Shown here: piece by piece, positions 18,054-26,942 of the stretch
How the letters are laid out: the number at the start of each line of letters is the position of its first letter
Position numbering within the stretch: the first letter of the stretch is position 1
Source: Streptantibioticus rubrisoli
Lineage (GTDB): Bacteria; Actinomycetota; Actinomycetes; Streptomycetales; Streptomycetaceae
Direction of reading: 5' to 3'
Assembly (NCBI RefSeq): GCF_024436055.1
Contig: NZ_JANFNH010000003.1
Location: 248,001 to 312,000 of the forward strand
DNA length: 64,000 bases
Position numbers and translations under genes: made by a program
The notes under the pieces: model-generated
Databases searched by the model: none
Told to the model about the DNA's origin: nothing
Seen by the model: only the letters and a program-made list of their open reading frames with translations

Positions 18054-18896
18054 CTACAGCTCCCTTTCGACGCGACGAATGAAGTCCCGTGAGGCCTCGG
18101 GGGTGAGGGCCGAACTCTCGATCCGGTCGAGCAGAGTGCGGTACTTGTGCAACCGGGATTCCTCGTCCACGAAACTTGAACCGTCCATAGTGTCCATCTG
18201 TACCGTGTCCAGCTGTGAAACCGGACCGCCCACGTAGAGCATGGAGTACCCGGCGCCCGCGAAACCCTCGGCGTCGAAGGGGATGATCCGCACCGAGACG
18301 CCGTCCCGCTGCGACATCTCCAGGAGGTATCTGAGCTGGGCGCGCGCCTCCTTGGTCCCGCCCACCTTCAGCCGTAGCGCCGCCTCGTGGATCACGGCGC
18401 CGAACACGCAACCGCCCAGCGCCGCCTTGCGGCGGGAGCGGAATTCCACCCAGGTGTCCAGTTTTTCCCGCGCTAGGCCCGGATTCACATACGAGAAAGC
18501 GGCCCGCATGTGGTCCTCGGTTTGCAGGAGGCCGGGGATATGCAGGACCTCCAGTGCGCGCATGTGCACCGCGTGGTGTTCCATCTCGGCGAGGTCCAGC
18601 GCTACCGCGCAGAGCCTGCCGCGGTACTCCTCCCACCAACCCTTGCCTCGCTCGTTGGCCATTTCCACCAGTGCGTCGACGTATCGCCGGTTCTCGCACG
18701 AGTAGTAGTCGGCCAGCCGCCGGATGCGTTCCTCGCTGATACCGCTGCGGCCGGACTCCACATGACTCATCTGGATTGGATTGGAATGGAGGAAGGCCGC
18801 GGCGTCCCGTGCCGTGATGCCCGCGCGTTCACGCATCCTGCGCATTTCGGCGCCCAGTCGTACCTGGCGCGCTGTGGGGTTGCTCCTGGGCGGCAT
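18054..18896 (-). CDS. Scr1-type XRE regulator (HTH + DUF5753)
   Basis: 280 residues. N-terminal XRE helix-turn-helix (LGAEMRRMRERAGITARDAA, then SNPIQMSHVESGRSGIS), followed by a DUF5753 domain with the typical YRGRLCAVALDLAEMEHHAV and EVLHIPGLLQTEDHMRAAFS segments. This is the WhiJ-like developmental regulator class of Streptomyces, paired with DUF397. The HTH binds DNA; the DUF5753 part probably contacts the DUF397 partner. No obvious operator was found in the 120-bp gap upstream. Confidence 0.92.
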   Translation of the reverse strand: MPPRSNPTARQVRLGAEMRRMRERAGITARDAAAFLHSNPIQMSHVESGRSGISEERIRRLADYYSCENRRYVDALVEMANERGKGWWEEYRGRLCAVALDLAEMEHHAVHMRALEVLHIPGLLQTEDHMRAAFSYVNPGLAREKLDTWVEFRSRRKAALGGCVFGAVIHEAALRLKVGGTKEARAQLRYLLEMSQRDGVSVRIIPFDAEGFAGAGYSMLYVGGPVSQLDTVQMDTMDGSSFVDEESRLHKYRTLLDRIESSALTPEASRDFIRRVEREL

Positions 18897-19017
18897 GTGG
18901 TCCTACTCTCCGTGCGCTTCACCTCACGCAAAGGCGTTACCACGGATAACTGCCCGACCCCGCCGGTGAGTTACGCCAGGTCACACCATGGGTGCGGGGC
19001 CGCCCGAGCGCTGACCG

Positions 19018-20025
19018 CTACTGTTCGAACCAGCCGCGAACGGTGTCCAGTTGGGCCAGGTCCCAGGTCGGCCTGCGGTCCTTGTCGACCAGTGCCGCCC
19101 GCACGCCCTCCGCGAAGTCGCGGGTGGCCGCCATCCGGCAGGCGGTGCGCAGCTCCAGGTCCAGGCAGTCCGCCAGCGAGGCGGCGGGGCGCGCGCCGCG
19201 CCGCAGCAGTTCGAACGTCACATGCAGCGCGGACGGCGAGGCGCTGCGCAACTCGGCCAGCGTCTGACGCGCCCAGTCGCCGCCGTCGGCGGTCAGCCGC
19301 TCGAAGACCCCGTTCAGGCTGTCGGCGGCGAAGCAGTGGTCGATCGCCTCGCGGTGCCCGGCGAGTTCGGAAGCGGGCGGCACCGCGGCATGGCGGCCCA
19401 GCACCTCGGCGAGCCGCTCGCCGCCGGTGGCGGTCAACTCCCGCTCCAGCGCGGCCAGATCGCCGGAGTGCACGTAGTGCGTGGCCAGCCCGCACTCGAC
19501 CGCCGCCGCGCCGGAGATCCGGCGCCCGGTCAGCCCCAGGTACCAGCCGGTCCGGCCGCGCAGCCGGGGCAGGAAGAAGCTGGCGCCGATGTCGGGGAAG
19601 AAACCGATGGCGGTCTCCGGCATGGCCAGACCGGCCCGTTCCGTCACCACCCGCACCGCGCCGTGCACCGAGATCCCCAGGCCGCCGCCGAGCGCGTAGC
19701 CGTCGATCAACGCCACGTACGGCTTGGGGTATTCGGCGACAGCGGCGTTGAGCCCGTACTCGGACGCGAAGTACTCGCGTACCGCCGAGGCGTCGCCGCG
19801 CAGCGCGGCCTCGCGCACCGCCCTTATGTCGCCGCCCGAGCAGAACGCCTTGGGCGAGGCACTGCGCACCACCACCGCGCGCACCGCCTCGTCCGCCCGC
19901 CACGCCTCCAGTGCCGTCCGCAGCTCCCGCACCATCCGCAGGTCAAGTGCGTTGAGGGCGTTCGGCCGGTCCAGGACCAGCGAGCCGACTCCGCCGCTGA
20001 CGGCCGTCTTCACGGGGGCGTGCAT
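19018..20025 (-). CDS. Enoyl-CoA hydratase/isomerase family, 3-hydroxyisobutyryl-CoA hydrolase-like
   Basis: 335 residues, crotonase fold: LDRPNALNALDLRMVREL, the oxyanion loop SPKAFCSGGDIRAV, and GYALGGGLGISVHGAVRVVT, followed by MPETAIGFFPDIGASFFL. The last segment and the ~330-residue length (simple hydratases are ~260) point to 3-hydroxyisobutyryl-CoA hydrolase of valine catabolism, which releases 3-hydroxyisobutyrate. Alternative: a generic enoyl-CoA hydratase. Monocistronic; no valine genes adjoin it in the window. Confidence 0.85.
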   Translation of the reverse strand: MHAPVKTAVSGGVGSLVLDRPNALNALDLRMVRELRTALEAWRADEAVRAVVVRSASPKAFCSGGDIRAVREAALRGDASAVREYFASEYGLNAAVAEYPKPYVALIDGYALGGGLGISVHGAVRVVTERAGLAMPETAIGFFPDIGASFFLPRLRGRTGWYLGLTGRRISGAAAVECGLATHYVHSGDLAALERELTATGGERLAEVLGRHAAVPPASELAGHREAIDHCFAADSLNGVFERLTADGGDWARQTLAELRSASPSALHVTFELLRRGARPAASLADCLDLELRTACRMAATRDFAEGVRAALVDKDRRPTWDLAQLDTVRGWFEQ

Positions 20026-20112
20026 GGTGCGGTTGCTCCTGTTCGTCGCGGGCCCGGGCGGACGCGGATCACTGTACGGCCCACCCGGAACCGCGACGGA
20101 ACCGGCGGTGCG

Positions 20113-21693
20113 CTACCGCCGAAGCACCGGCCGCGCGGCCGGGCGTGGGGCGACCGCCCTCGGCACGGCGGCCGAGTGAACCGTGCCGGAGCCGATCACC
20201 GCGGCGTTGAAGGCGCCGCTGTAGGCGTCCGTACTGTCCAGCGGAGCGTTGTCGTTGGTTTCCACCAGGATGGGACGGACCTGGCTGCCCGCGCTGGTGA
20301 TGCCCTCGTAGTCACCGAGGAAGTGGCCGCCCGCGTTCGGGGCCTGCAGCCAGTCGAAGACCGGGGATATCCGGCGCTCGGTGGGGTAGTCGGGGTTGCC
20401 ACCCGGCAGAGTCACCAGCCAGGCGGCCGCGGGCAGGGTCGTGGTGTTGCCCGGGGTGAGATAGCGAAGGTCGTAGTAGGTCAGGGCGACGGTGCCGTGG
20501 CTGTCGACGGTGATCGACGGGGTGAACGCGGGCGCTCCCGGCGCCTGGTTGACGCGGGCCGGTCCGGACCAGGTGCGGCCACCGTCGGTGGAGTGCACGA
20601 GTTGGATGGCGTCGTACTGTCCACCGGTGAACTCCGAGCCCTCGTAGGCCACGTACAACTCACCGGAGTGCGGATCGATCGCGGCCGCCGGGAGCCCGCC
20701 GCCCGCCCGCAGTGCCTTGGCCGGGTCCGTCGGCGCGTTGGGGTCGACCTCGGGAACGGAGGTGTCGGTGGCGACCTTGACCGGCTGGCTCCAGGTGCGG
20801 CCCTGGTCGGTGGAGGTGACGACCGCGAAGTGCGCGTCGGTGGGCGTGGTCGCGTTGTAGTCCGAGTACGTGATCGAGTCGAAGAAGTCGTACAGCGTCC
20901 CGGTGCGTGGGTTGACGACGACGACGTTGCCGATCGTCTGGGTGTTGGGGACGGCGGCCGTGTTCACGAACGGCTGTGCCGTGGACCAGGTGCGGCCGTG
21001 GTCATGGGTGATCGAGATGTACGCCGGGCCGTCGAAGTGCGGGTGCGCGCCCGTGGTGACCTGGTCGATCCGGTCCCAGACCTGGTAGGCGGTGCCCGGG
21101 TGCACCGGGTCGGCGGTGACCGAGTTCTTGTCGTCGCCGATGGCTGGGTCGTTGTCCGCGATGAGCTGGGTGGTGTTGCGCCAGGTACGGCCGCCGTCGT
21201 ACGAGGTGGCCGCGGCAACGCCGTTGCGGGCGTCGGTGGCGTCGAAGACCAGGCCGCTGGAGTACGCCGTGCCGTCCGGGCCGACGCTGATCCAGGCGTC
21301 GGACGCCCGCTGGTACGGCACACCGCCGGGCGCGCAGTGGCTGAACGGCAGGGGAGATTCGGTGAAGTGGGTGCCGTCGGTGCTGTAGGTGGCGGTCAGT
21401 CCGCGGGCGCCGCCATCGGCCCAGCGGTCCTGCTGGAAGACGCCGATCACATGGTGCGGGTGGTGCGGGTCGACGGATATGTACGGCTCGACCTCACTGG
21501 ACGGCCAGTTGGTGGCCGAACCGTCGCCCTTGATGTTGCAGTTGGCGTACGGGTCTCCCGGTGAGGCGAGGGAGACGGGCTGACCGTCGCTCCCGGCGGG
21601 AGCGGAGCTGGCCGGACCCGCGTGGGCGGTACCGGCCGCCGCGGCGAACAGCAGCGCCGCCGCGGCGACGGTGGTGCGAGCTCTTACACGCAT
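20113..21693 (-). CDS. Secreted BNR-repeat (sialidase-fold) protein
   Basis: 526 residues from ATG 21693 (AGGGGG upstream); the longer frame to 22353 overlaps the divergent oxidoreductase and is rejected. Sec signal peptide with an AHA-like cleavage site near residue 27. The mature part is a six-bladed propeller with repeated Asp-box motifs of the S-x-D-x-G-x-T-W type: SYDGGRTWRNTT, THDHGRTWSTAQ, STDQGRTWSQPV, STDGGRTWSGPA. Such proteins are labelled exo-alpha-sialidase-like, but the catalytic Arg triad and Tyr/Glu were not recognised, so it may be a non-enzymatic glycan-binding propeller. Exported; substrate unknown. Confidence 0.82.
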   Translation of the reverse strand: MRVRARTTVAAAALLFAAAAGTAHAGPASSAPAGSDGQPVSLASPGDPYANCNIKGDGSATNWPSSEVEPYISVDPHHPHHVIGVFQQDRWADGGARGLTATYSTDGTHFTESPLPFSHCAPGGVPYQRASDAWISVGPDGTAYSSGLVFDATDARNGVAAATSYDGGRTWRNTTQLIADNDPAIGDDKNSVTADPVHPGTAYQVWDRIDQVTTGAHPHFDGPAYISITHDHGRTWSTAQPFVNTAAVPNTQTIGNVVVVNPRTGTLYDFFDSITYSDYNATTPTDAHFAVVTSTDQGRTWSQPVKVATDTSVPEVDPNAPTDPAKALRAGGGLPAAAIDPHSGELYVAYEGSEFTGGQYDAIQLVHSTDGGRTWSGPARVNQAPGAPAFTPSITVDSHGTVALTYYDLRYLTPGNTTTLPAAAWLVTLPGGNPDYPTERRISPVFDWLQAPNAGGHFLGDYEGITSAGSQVRPILVETNDNAPLDSTDAYSGAFNAAVIGSGTVHSAAVPRAVAPRPAARPVLRR

Positions 21694-21879
21694 GAGGAAC
21701 CCCCTGGAACCCTTGAGTGGTACGGCGGTGACACACGTGAATCGCGCAGAGCTTACTCGAACATGACAACTGTCCAATGGCACTTGTGCGGTTTCCCGCG
21801 CGACGCGAGCTCGCTCAGGCGTGACCATGGGTCGGCAATCACGGCATTGTTGGCACAACACGTCATGACGGGAGGAATC

Positions 21880-22773
21880 GTGCGTATCGGTTTGACGGTG
21901 ACATCGTTCACCTGGCCCGGCGGACCGGAGGCGATCGGCCCGACCCTGGGGCGCGTCGCCCGCGACGCCGACGAGGCGGGGCTGGCGAGCCTGTGGGTGA
22001 TGGACCACTTCTGGCAGATCCCGATGAACGGCGCCGAGGACGAGCCGATGCTGGAGGGGTACTCGGCGCTGGCGTTCGCCGCCGCGCACACCCGGCGGAT
22101 CCGCCTCGGCACGCTGGTGACCGCCGCCGTCCACCGGTATCCCGGTGTGCTGCTGAAGACGGTGACCACGCTGGACGTACTCTCCGGTGGCCGCGCCTGG
22201 TTGGGCGTCGGTGCGGGGTGGTACGACGCGGAGGCGGCCGGGCTGGGCATTCCGTTTCCGCCCGTCGCCGAGCGGTTCGAGCGGCTGGAGGAGACGCTGC
22301 GGCTCGTGCGGCACGCCTGGTCGGCGCAGCCGCGGCCGTTCGAGGGGCGCCACTACGCACTGCGGCGCCCACTCATCTCGCCCGCGCCGCTGACCGCTCC
22401 GCGTCCGCCGATCCTGGTGGGCGGCTCGGGCGAGCGCAAGACACTACGGCTGGTGGCGAAGTACGCCGACGCCTGCAACCTGTTCGACACGCCCGAGATC
22501 CCGCACAAGCTGACCGTGCTGCGCGAGCACTGCGAACGCGAGGAACGGCCCTACGAGGAGATCGAGAAGACCGTGGTCGCGCGCCTGCCGCTGACCGGCC
22601 CCGGCGGATCCGTGGACCAATGCGCCGACCGCTGCGAGGAGTTGGCGGCACACGGTATCGAACACGTCATCCTCAGCCTGCCCGACATCCACGACCCGCG
22701 AGCCATGGAACGGCTCGCGGAACTCGTCGCCCGGGTCAGCAGGATGATTCCCGCGGGGCGGTCCTTGGCGTAG
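21880..22773 (+). CDS. LLM class F420-dependent oxidoreductase
   Basis: 297 residues, luciferase-like TIM barrel: GLTVTSFTWPGG at the first strand, SLWVMDHFWQIP, IRLGTLVTAAVHRYPGVLLK (the cis-peptide region binding the deazaflavin) and GRAWLGVGAGWYDAEAAGLG. GTG 21880 follows GGAGGAA; an in-frame ATG at 21865 has no ribosome site. Proteins of this class transfer hydride from reduced F420 to unknown metabolites in the cytosol. Monocistronic, divergent from the BNR gene. Confidence 0.88.
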   Translation: MRIGLTVTSFTWPGGPEAIGPTLGRVARDADEAGLASLWVMDHFWQIPMNGAEDEPMLEGYSALAFAAAHTRRIRLGTLVTAAVHRYPGVLLKTVTTLDVLSGGRAWLGVGAGWYDAEAAGLGIPFPPVAERFERLEETLRLVRHAWSAQPRPFEGRHYALRRPLISPAPLTAPRPPILVGGSGERKTLRLVAKYADACNLFDTPEIPHKLTVLREHCEREERPYEEIEKTVVARLPLTGPGGSVDQCADRCEELAAHGIEHVILSLPDIHDPRAMERLAELVARVSRMIPAGRSLA

Positions 22774-22780
22774 GGGGCGT

Positions 22781-23254
22781 TCAGGGGATGACGGGAGCTG
22801 AGGTCAGATACCCCGGCGGGACGTGTTTGCCGTCCGGGGTGCGCTTCTCGCCCCGGCAGGTCTCCACCCAGCCGCCGAGCAGAAGCACGCGGCGTGTCAT
22901 CACCCTGCGGACCCGCGTGTCCCGGCTGAGGCGATCCCAGTCGTAGACCAGGCACACCCGCGGATCGTTCCCCGCGGCCCGCATTGTCCGAAGGAGAGTG
23001 TCGAAAGCGGGTCGGCGGTCGTTCGTGAGGGCGTAGTCGCCGTTGTCGCGCCACCACCCGCCGAATCCCCAGCCGTGCGCGGTGACGTACTCGCCACACG
23101 CTTCCAGACGGCGCTCCAGTTCGGCCGTGCTCTTCGTTGCGCAGCGGTCATAAATGAACGCGAGAGGGACCTGTTGGTAGATCAAAGGGACTCCAGTGGC
23201 GGTGTGTGGTCGTCCGCACACAGACTGCTCGTCTTGGAGCGCGTCGAGTTTCAC
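22781..23254 (-). CDS. Degenerate serine-recombinase (resolvase) N-domain protein
   Basis: 157 residues. Resembles the N-terminal domain of resolvases: a first strand LAFIYDRCATKSTAELERRL where recombinases have Y-x-R-x-S, RRPAFDTLLRTMRAAG, and CLVYDWDRLSRDTRV, equal to the conserved LDRLSR element. The catalytic Ser aligns with Ala (RCAT), and there is no DNA-binding C-domain. This class occurs as a stand-alone cytosolic protein beside XRE regulators in Streptomyces and is unlikely to recombine DNA. GTG 23254 starts 13 bp after the XRE-TPR gene stop, next to a perfect dyad, so both are probably one operon. The true start may be further in (near IYQQVPLAFIY). Confidence 0.65.
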   Translation of the reverse strand: MKLDALQDEQSVCGRPHTATGVPLIYQQVPLAFIYDRCATKSTAELERRLEACGEYVTAHGWGFGGWWRDNGDYALTNDRRPAFDTLLRTMRAAGNDPRVCLVYDWDRLSRDTRVRRVMTRRVLLLGGWVETCRGEKRTPDGKHVPPGYLTSAPVIP

Positions 23255-23266
23255 AAGCTGTGAAAC
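23248..23266. promoter_or_regulatory. Perfect dyad between XRE-TPR and resolvase-like genes
   Basis: GTTTCACA-AGC-TGTGAAAC at 23248-23266, 8-bp perfect arms. It spans the start of the downstream gene and sits two bases from the upstream stop. It could be an operator, an RNA hairpin controlling the downstream start, or a weak terminator. Confidence 0.5.
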
Positions 23267-23267
23267 A

Positions 23268-24470
23268 TCAGGTGATGCCCAACCAGTGGGCCAGCCCGAC
23301 CAAGGAGTCTTTCCGGTACTTCTCCAGCTCGATCAGTGTCCGCACTGTTTCACGTACCTGCGGATGGTTGCGAGCCTGCTCCGGCGATACCTTCCGGGCC
23401 GCCGCAACGGCCTCGACGGCCTTGTCGCGCTGGCCGTAGTCCAACCAGCCCTTGGCCAGGTCCATGTACCAGCGCCCGGCCCGTACCGGCGCAATCCCAG
23501 CCGGAAGCCTCGTTGACTCTGCCAGGCGGGCGATCCGTGGCCCGTCGTACAGCTCGACCGCGACTCCCAGGGCGTGGATGTCGACGTTCGTCGGTCCGAA
23601 CTCCAGCCCGTAGTGATTGGCGTCGCCGCCCAGTACCCGAGCCGTATCACGCGCAGCGGAAACGTGGTCCCAGGCGGCTTGGACGTTCGAGGCGCGTGCC
23701 GCGAAAATGGCCGATCGTAGATGCGTCGCGCCGTACACGGAGAGCATCGCCGGTTCCATACGGGCGATGTCGTCGCCGAGGTCGCCGCGGACCCGGTCGA
23801 GCAGCCGCATGCCGCGGTCGTAGGCGGCGGCCTGCATGAACAGCGTGGACCGCTGCCATTGGGTGCGGGCCACGCGCAGCGGATCCCCCGACTGCTGTGC
23901 GGCCCATTGCACCCGGTCCATGCCTAGTGACCGCAGGTCGAACTCCCCCAGTGCGTAGGCGATTGCGGTGACTCCGGTGTACGCCTCGGATAGCAGGCCG
24001 AACAGGTGCTGCTGCTCGCGACCGTCAACGGCGTGGCAGGCGGTGCACAGCTCGTCGAGGAGTGCGGGCAGCATCTGCCCAAGCTGCGCGTAGCGGGCTT
24101 TGCGGCCGAGCAGCGATGCCCTGGCCACGTCTGTGGCGAGGTCGTTGGGCGGGCGAGCGGGCAAGTCCTCATCGGGAAGGTCCCAGGAGAGCAGGGATCG
24201 TCGGATGTGCGGGATGGCGGCGAGCACACGGCCCTGTCGAGCGTCGTCGTACGGCTGCGCGGTGAGTTGCTCCACCCGGATGCCGAGGGCGCGGGCGGCA
24301 CCGGCGGTGAGTGACGGGCTGGCTGGCTTGTGGCCTCGTTCGACTTGGGCGATGAGGGATTTCGAGCAGGGGATGCGCCGGGCCAGCTCTGTTTGCGTCA
24401 GCCCTCGTGTCTTGCGGGCCTGCGCGATGCGCCGACCAATCCCCGCCCGATCATTCAGGGCATCCGGCAT
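23268..24470 (-). CDS. XRE regulator with TPR-like C-terminal domain
   Basis: 400 residues. HTH at the N-terminus (RRIAQARKTRGLTQTELARR, CSKSLIAQVERGHKPASPS), then ~320 residues of helical repeats with TPR-like character (AAYDRGMRLLDRVRGDLG; RAGRWYMDLAKGWLDYGQRD; KAVEAVAAARKVSPEQA). This is a common Streptomyces regulator type, sometimes sensing peptides. The start was taken at ATG 24470. Forms a likely two-gene operon with the resolvase-like gene. Ligand and targets unknown. Confidence 0.88.
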   Translation of the reverse strand: MPDALNDRAGIGRRIAQARKTRGLTQTELARRIPCSKSLIAQVERGHKPASPSLTAGAARALGIRVEQLTAQPYDDARQGRVLAAIPHIRRSLLSWDLPDEDLPARPPNDLATDVARASLLGRKARYAQLGQMLPALLDELCTACHAVDGREQQHLFGLLSEAYTGVTAIAYALGEFDLRSLGMDRVQWAAQQSGDPLRVARTQWQRSTLFMQAAAYDRGMRLLDRVRGDLGDDIARMEPAMLSVYGATHLRSAIFAARASNVQAAWDHVSAARDTARVLGGDANHYGLEFGPTNVDIHALGVAVELYDGPRIARLAESTRLPAGIAPVRAGRWYMDLAKGWLDYGQRDKAVEAVAAARKVSPEQARNHPQVRETVRTLIELEKYRKDSLVGLAHWLGIT

Positions 24471-24552
24471 ACCGAACTCCGTCCTGGCCTCGACAACCGG
24501 AACGGTACCCCCAATCGGCCATGCGGGGATCGCCTCTCTCGCCGGGGCTCCT

Positions 24553-24865
24553 CTACCAGATCAATTCCGTGCTGGCGGGCGCGGAGGCGGTGAACAGCTC
24601 GTTGACCGCGCGGACTTCGAGGCGGGTTGCCGACTCTCCCGGCGCGCGGCGCAGTTCGGGGCCGTACGCGGCGAGTTGGCATGTGCCGCCGAGGAATCTG
24701 CGGCCGCCGTCGGGGAGTAGCTGGTGCACCTCGTAGTGCCGGACGGGGCAGGGCGACCGCCCCCAGGACAGCCGTAGCCGCGGCTCCGGTCCGCGGCACG
24801 GTGAGCGCGGCGGTGGCCGCGGCGGCGCTCAGCAGGACGGTGCGGCGTCTTGGCTGCCCGGTCAT
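24553..24865 (-). pseudogene. Internally deleted secreted glycosidase, possibly an endo-beta-N-acetylglucosaminidase remnant
   Basis: ATG 24865 overlaps the stop of the upstream glycoside hydrolase (ATGA), so this was the last gene of the operon. It begins with a twin-arginine signal peptide (MTGQPRRRTVLLSAAAATAA). The frame is then lost near 24750, and the minus strand continues in another frame as VRHYEVHQLLPDGGRRFLGG, TCQLAAYGPELRRAPGESAT and RLEVRAVNELFTASAP to TAG at 24553. That tail looks like the last beta-sandwich of a much larger secreted glycosidase; by its wording I suspect GH85 (EndoD-like), with low certainty. The catalytic domain is gone, so the gene is dead. Confidence 0.5.
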
Positions 24866-26106
24866 CGGTGTGCCCCCTGGATGGTTCGCAACGAGGTGAT
24901 GCCACGGGACGCCAAGTACCCGGCGTCCGTGGCGCGTTCGGCCAGTACGACGGCCGGGCGCAGCCCCTGCGCCGCCAGCCGCGTCCACGCCTCGAAGAAC
25001 CCGCCGCCCGGTGCGCAACCGGACCGGGCGGGCGCGCCGTACGCGTCGCCCACGTCGAGCACCAGCGCGGTGCGGCGCGGCGGTGGTCGGTGCTCACGGC
25101 CGCGCCACCGCTGGGCGATCCGGGCGACCGCCTGGCCCACCGGTTTGACCTCGCGGTCGTTGGTGAGCAGCCCGAGCCCGTACTCCAGCTCCGGGAAGTC
25201 GGCCAGCGACCGGTCCACGTCGTGCGAACACCACCACGTCACGCCCCAGACTCCCGCGCAGTCAAGCGCGTTGGCGACGGTGGCCTCGGCGAAGGTGGCG
25301 GCGCACTCGGGCGGGATGTGCGGTGCGGGGGCGCCGACCTCCTGCAGCCACACCGGGCGGTCCGGGCGGTCGGCCCAGGCCTTGGACAACTCGATCAGGT
25401 AGGCGGCGTGCTGCTCGGTGGCGGTGCCGCTGGCGCCGTGCCGCTGCGCGGTGCCGTTGAACACCCAGGAGTGCACGGCGGTCATCGCACCCAGCCGGGC
25501 CGAGTGCGCGGGGGTGAACGGATGGCCGTCGTGGTACCAGGCCGCGTCGTAGCTGGCGTGCAGGTGGCAACGGCCCGGCGCGCCGCGCTCGCAGGCGTCG
25601 AGCATCCGCCGTAGCCAGTGCGCCGCTTGCTGATGGGTGACCGGATCGGGGTCGGGGTGGGGCGCGGCCGAGAACTGGTCGATCTCGTTTCCGACGGTCA
25701 TGCCGAGGAAGTTGGACCGGTCGGCGAGCGCCTCGGCCAGCGCCCGCAGGTACTCGGCCTGCGCATCTGCCACTGTCGGATCGGTGAACAGGTTGCGGCG
25801 GTGCCAGGTGGTGGTCCACGACGGGACGAAGTCGAAGCTCGACAAGTGTCCTTGCAGACCGTCGACGTTGACGTCGAGACCTCGTTCCGCCGCCGCGTCG
25901 ACCAGCCGCACCAACTGCTCCACGGCGCGCGGCCGGATCAGCGTGCGGTTGGGCTGGAAGACCGGCCACACCGGGAAGACCCGGATGTGGTCCAGGTCCA
26001 GCCGCGCGATGGAGTCGAGGTCGGCGCGGACCTCGTCCAGGTCGAAGTCCAGCCAGTGGTGGAACCAGCCGACCGTCGGGGTGTAGTTCACGCCGAAACG
26101 GACCAT
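24862..26106 (-). CDS. Cytosolic glycoside hydrolase (clan GH-A, GH5-like)
   Basis: 414 residues from ATG 26106 (GGAGG just upstream); the longer frame is rejected because it would cover the permease. TIM-barrel glycosidase with strands GVNYTPTVGWFHHW and HIRVFPVWPVFQPNRT, the acid/base in GMTVGNEIDQF (Glu141) and the nucleophile in PVWLQEVGAP (Glu256), the arrangement of GH5-type retaining enzymes. No signal peptide, so it should act on sugars imported by the adjacent ABC system, as a beta-mannosidase or related exoglycosidase. Fourth gene of the importer operon. Confidence 0.85.
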   Translation of the reverse strand: MVRFGVNYTPTVGWFHHWLDFDLDEVRADLDSIARLDLDHIRVFPVWPVFQPNRTLIRPRAVEQLVRLVDAAAERGLDVNVDGLQGHLSSFDFVPSWTTTWHRRNLFTDPTVADAQAEYLRALAEALADRSNFLGMTVGNEIDQFSAAPHPDPDPVTHQQAAHWLRRMLDACERGAPGRCHLHASYDAAWYHDGHPFTPAHSARLGAMTAVHSWVFNGTAQRHGASGTATEQHAAYLIELSKAWADRPDRPVWLQEVGAPAPHIPPECAATFAEATVANALDCAGVWGVTWWCSHDVDRSLADFPELEYGLGLLTNDREVKPVGQAVARIAQRWRGREHRPPPRRTALVLDVGDAYGAPARSGCAPGGGFFEAWTRLAAQGLRPAVVLAERATDAGYLASRGITSLRTIQGAHR

Positions 26107-26117
26107 TCGGGGCCTCC

Positions 26118-26942
26118 TCAGCCCTTGACCGAGCCCTCTGCGACCCCGCGGAAGAAGTACCGCTGGAGGCAGGCGAACATCACGACCAGCGGCGCGACGG
26201 CGATCACCGTCCCGGCCGCGACCAGCCGCTGGTTGCTGGAGAACGTGCCGTGCAGATAGTTCAGGCCGACCGTGAGCGTGAACTTCGAGGAGTCGGAGAG
26301 CACGATCAACGGCCACAGGAAGTCGTCCCACGAGCCCATGAAGGAGAAGACCGCCACCACCGCGAGTGTGCCCTTGACCGAGGGCAGCGAGATCCGGGCG
26401 AACCGCTGCCAGACGCCCGCGCCGTCGATGACCGCCGCCTCCTCGGTCTCGTACGGCAGATGACCGAACGCGTCGCGCATCAGCAGCACGTTCATCGCCC
26501 CGACACAGCCCGGCAGCACCACGGCGATCAGCGTGTTGTTCAGGCCGAGTTGGCGCATCAGCGTTAACTGGGCGATGACGATGCTCTCCAGCGGCACCAG
26601 CAGCGCCAGCACGAACGCCAGCGTCGCGGCCCCGCGGCCCCGGAAGCGCAGCCGGGCCAGCGCGTATCCGGCCAGTGAGGCGCCGACCAGATTGGTCACC
26701 ACGTTGGCCACCGCGACCGTCAGCGAGTTGAGCGCGTAACTCCAGACCGGGACGATGTCCGCGACGCCCTTGTAGTTGCCCAGGGTCGGATGCCGCGGCA
26801 GCAGGCGCGGCGGAAAGGTGTAGATGTCCTCGGTGCGGCCCTTGAGCGAGGTGGACAACTGCCAAAGGAACGGTCCGACGGTGATCACCAGCACCGCCAG
26901 CAGCACGACATAGCGCAGTACGCGCCCCCACACGCGGGTCAC
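26118..26942 (-). CDS. Carbohydrate ABC transporter permease, MalG type
   Basis: 274 residues, six hydrophobic helices, and the EAA loop that docks the ATPase (ETEEAAVIDGAGVWQRFARI). Leu126 is encoded by TTA (26567-26565), so full translation should depend on the bldA tRNA. Overlaps the upstream permease by 4 bp and is 11 bp from the glycosidase. No ATPase gene is present; such Streptomyces importers borrow the shared MsiK ATPase. Confidence 0.93.
   Translation of the reverse strand: MTRVWGRVLRYVVLLAVLVITVGPFLWQLSTSLKGRTEDIYTFPPRLLPRHPTLGNYKGVADIVPVWSYALNSLTVAVANVVTNLVGASLAGYALARLRFRGRGAATLAFVLALLVPLESIVIAQLTLMRQLGLNNTLIAVVLPGCVGAMNVLLMRDAFGHLPYETEEAAVIDGAGVWQRFARISLPSVKGTLAVVAVFSFMGSWDDFLWPLIVLSDSSKFTLTVGLNYLHGTFSSNQRLVAAGTVIAVAPLVVMFACLQRYFFRGVAEGSVKG

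Noticed and set aside
22781-24470. Integrated mobile element based on a resolvase-like gene
   Set aside because: The recombinase domain lacks its catalytic Ser and DNA-binding part, and no attachment-site repeats or phage genes flank it.
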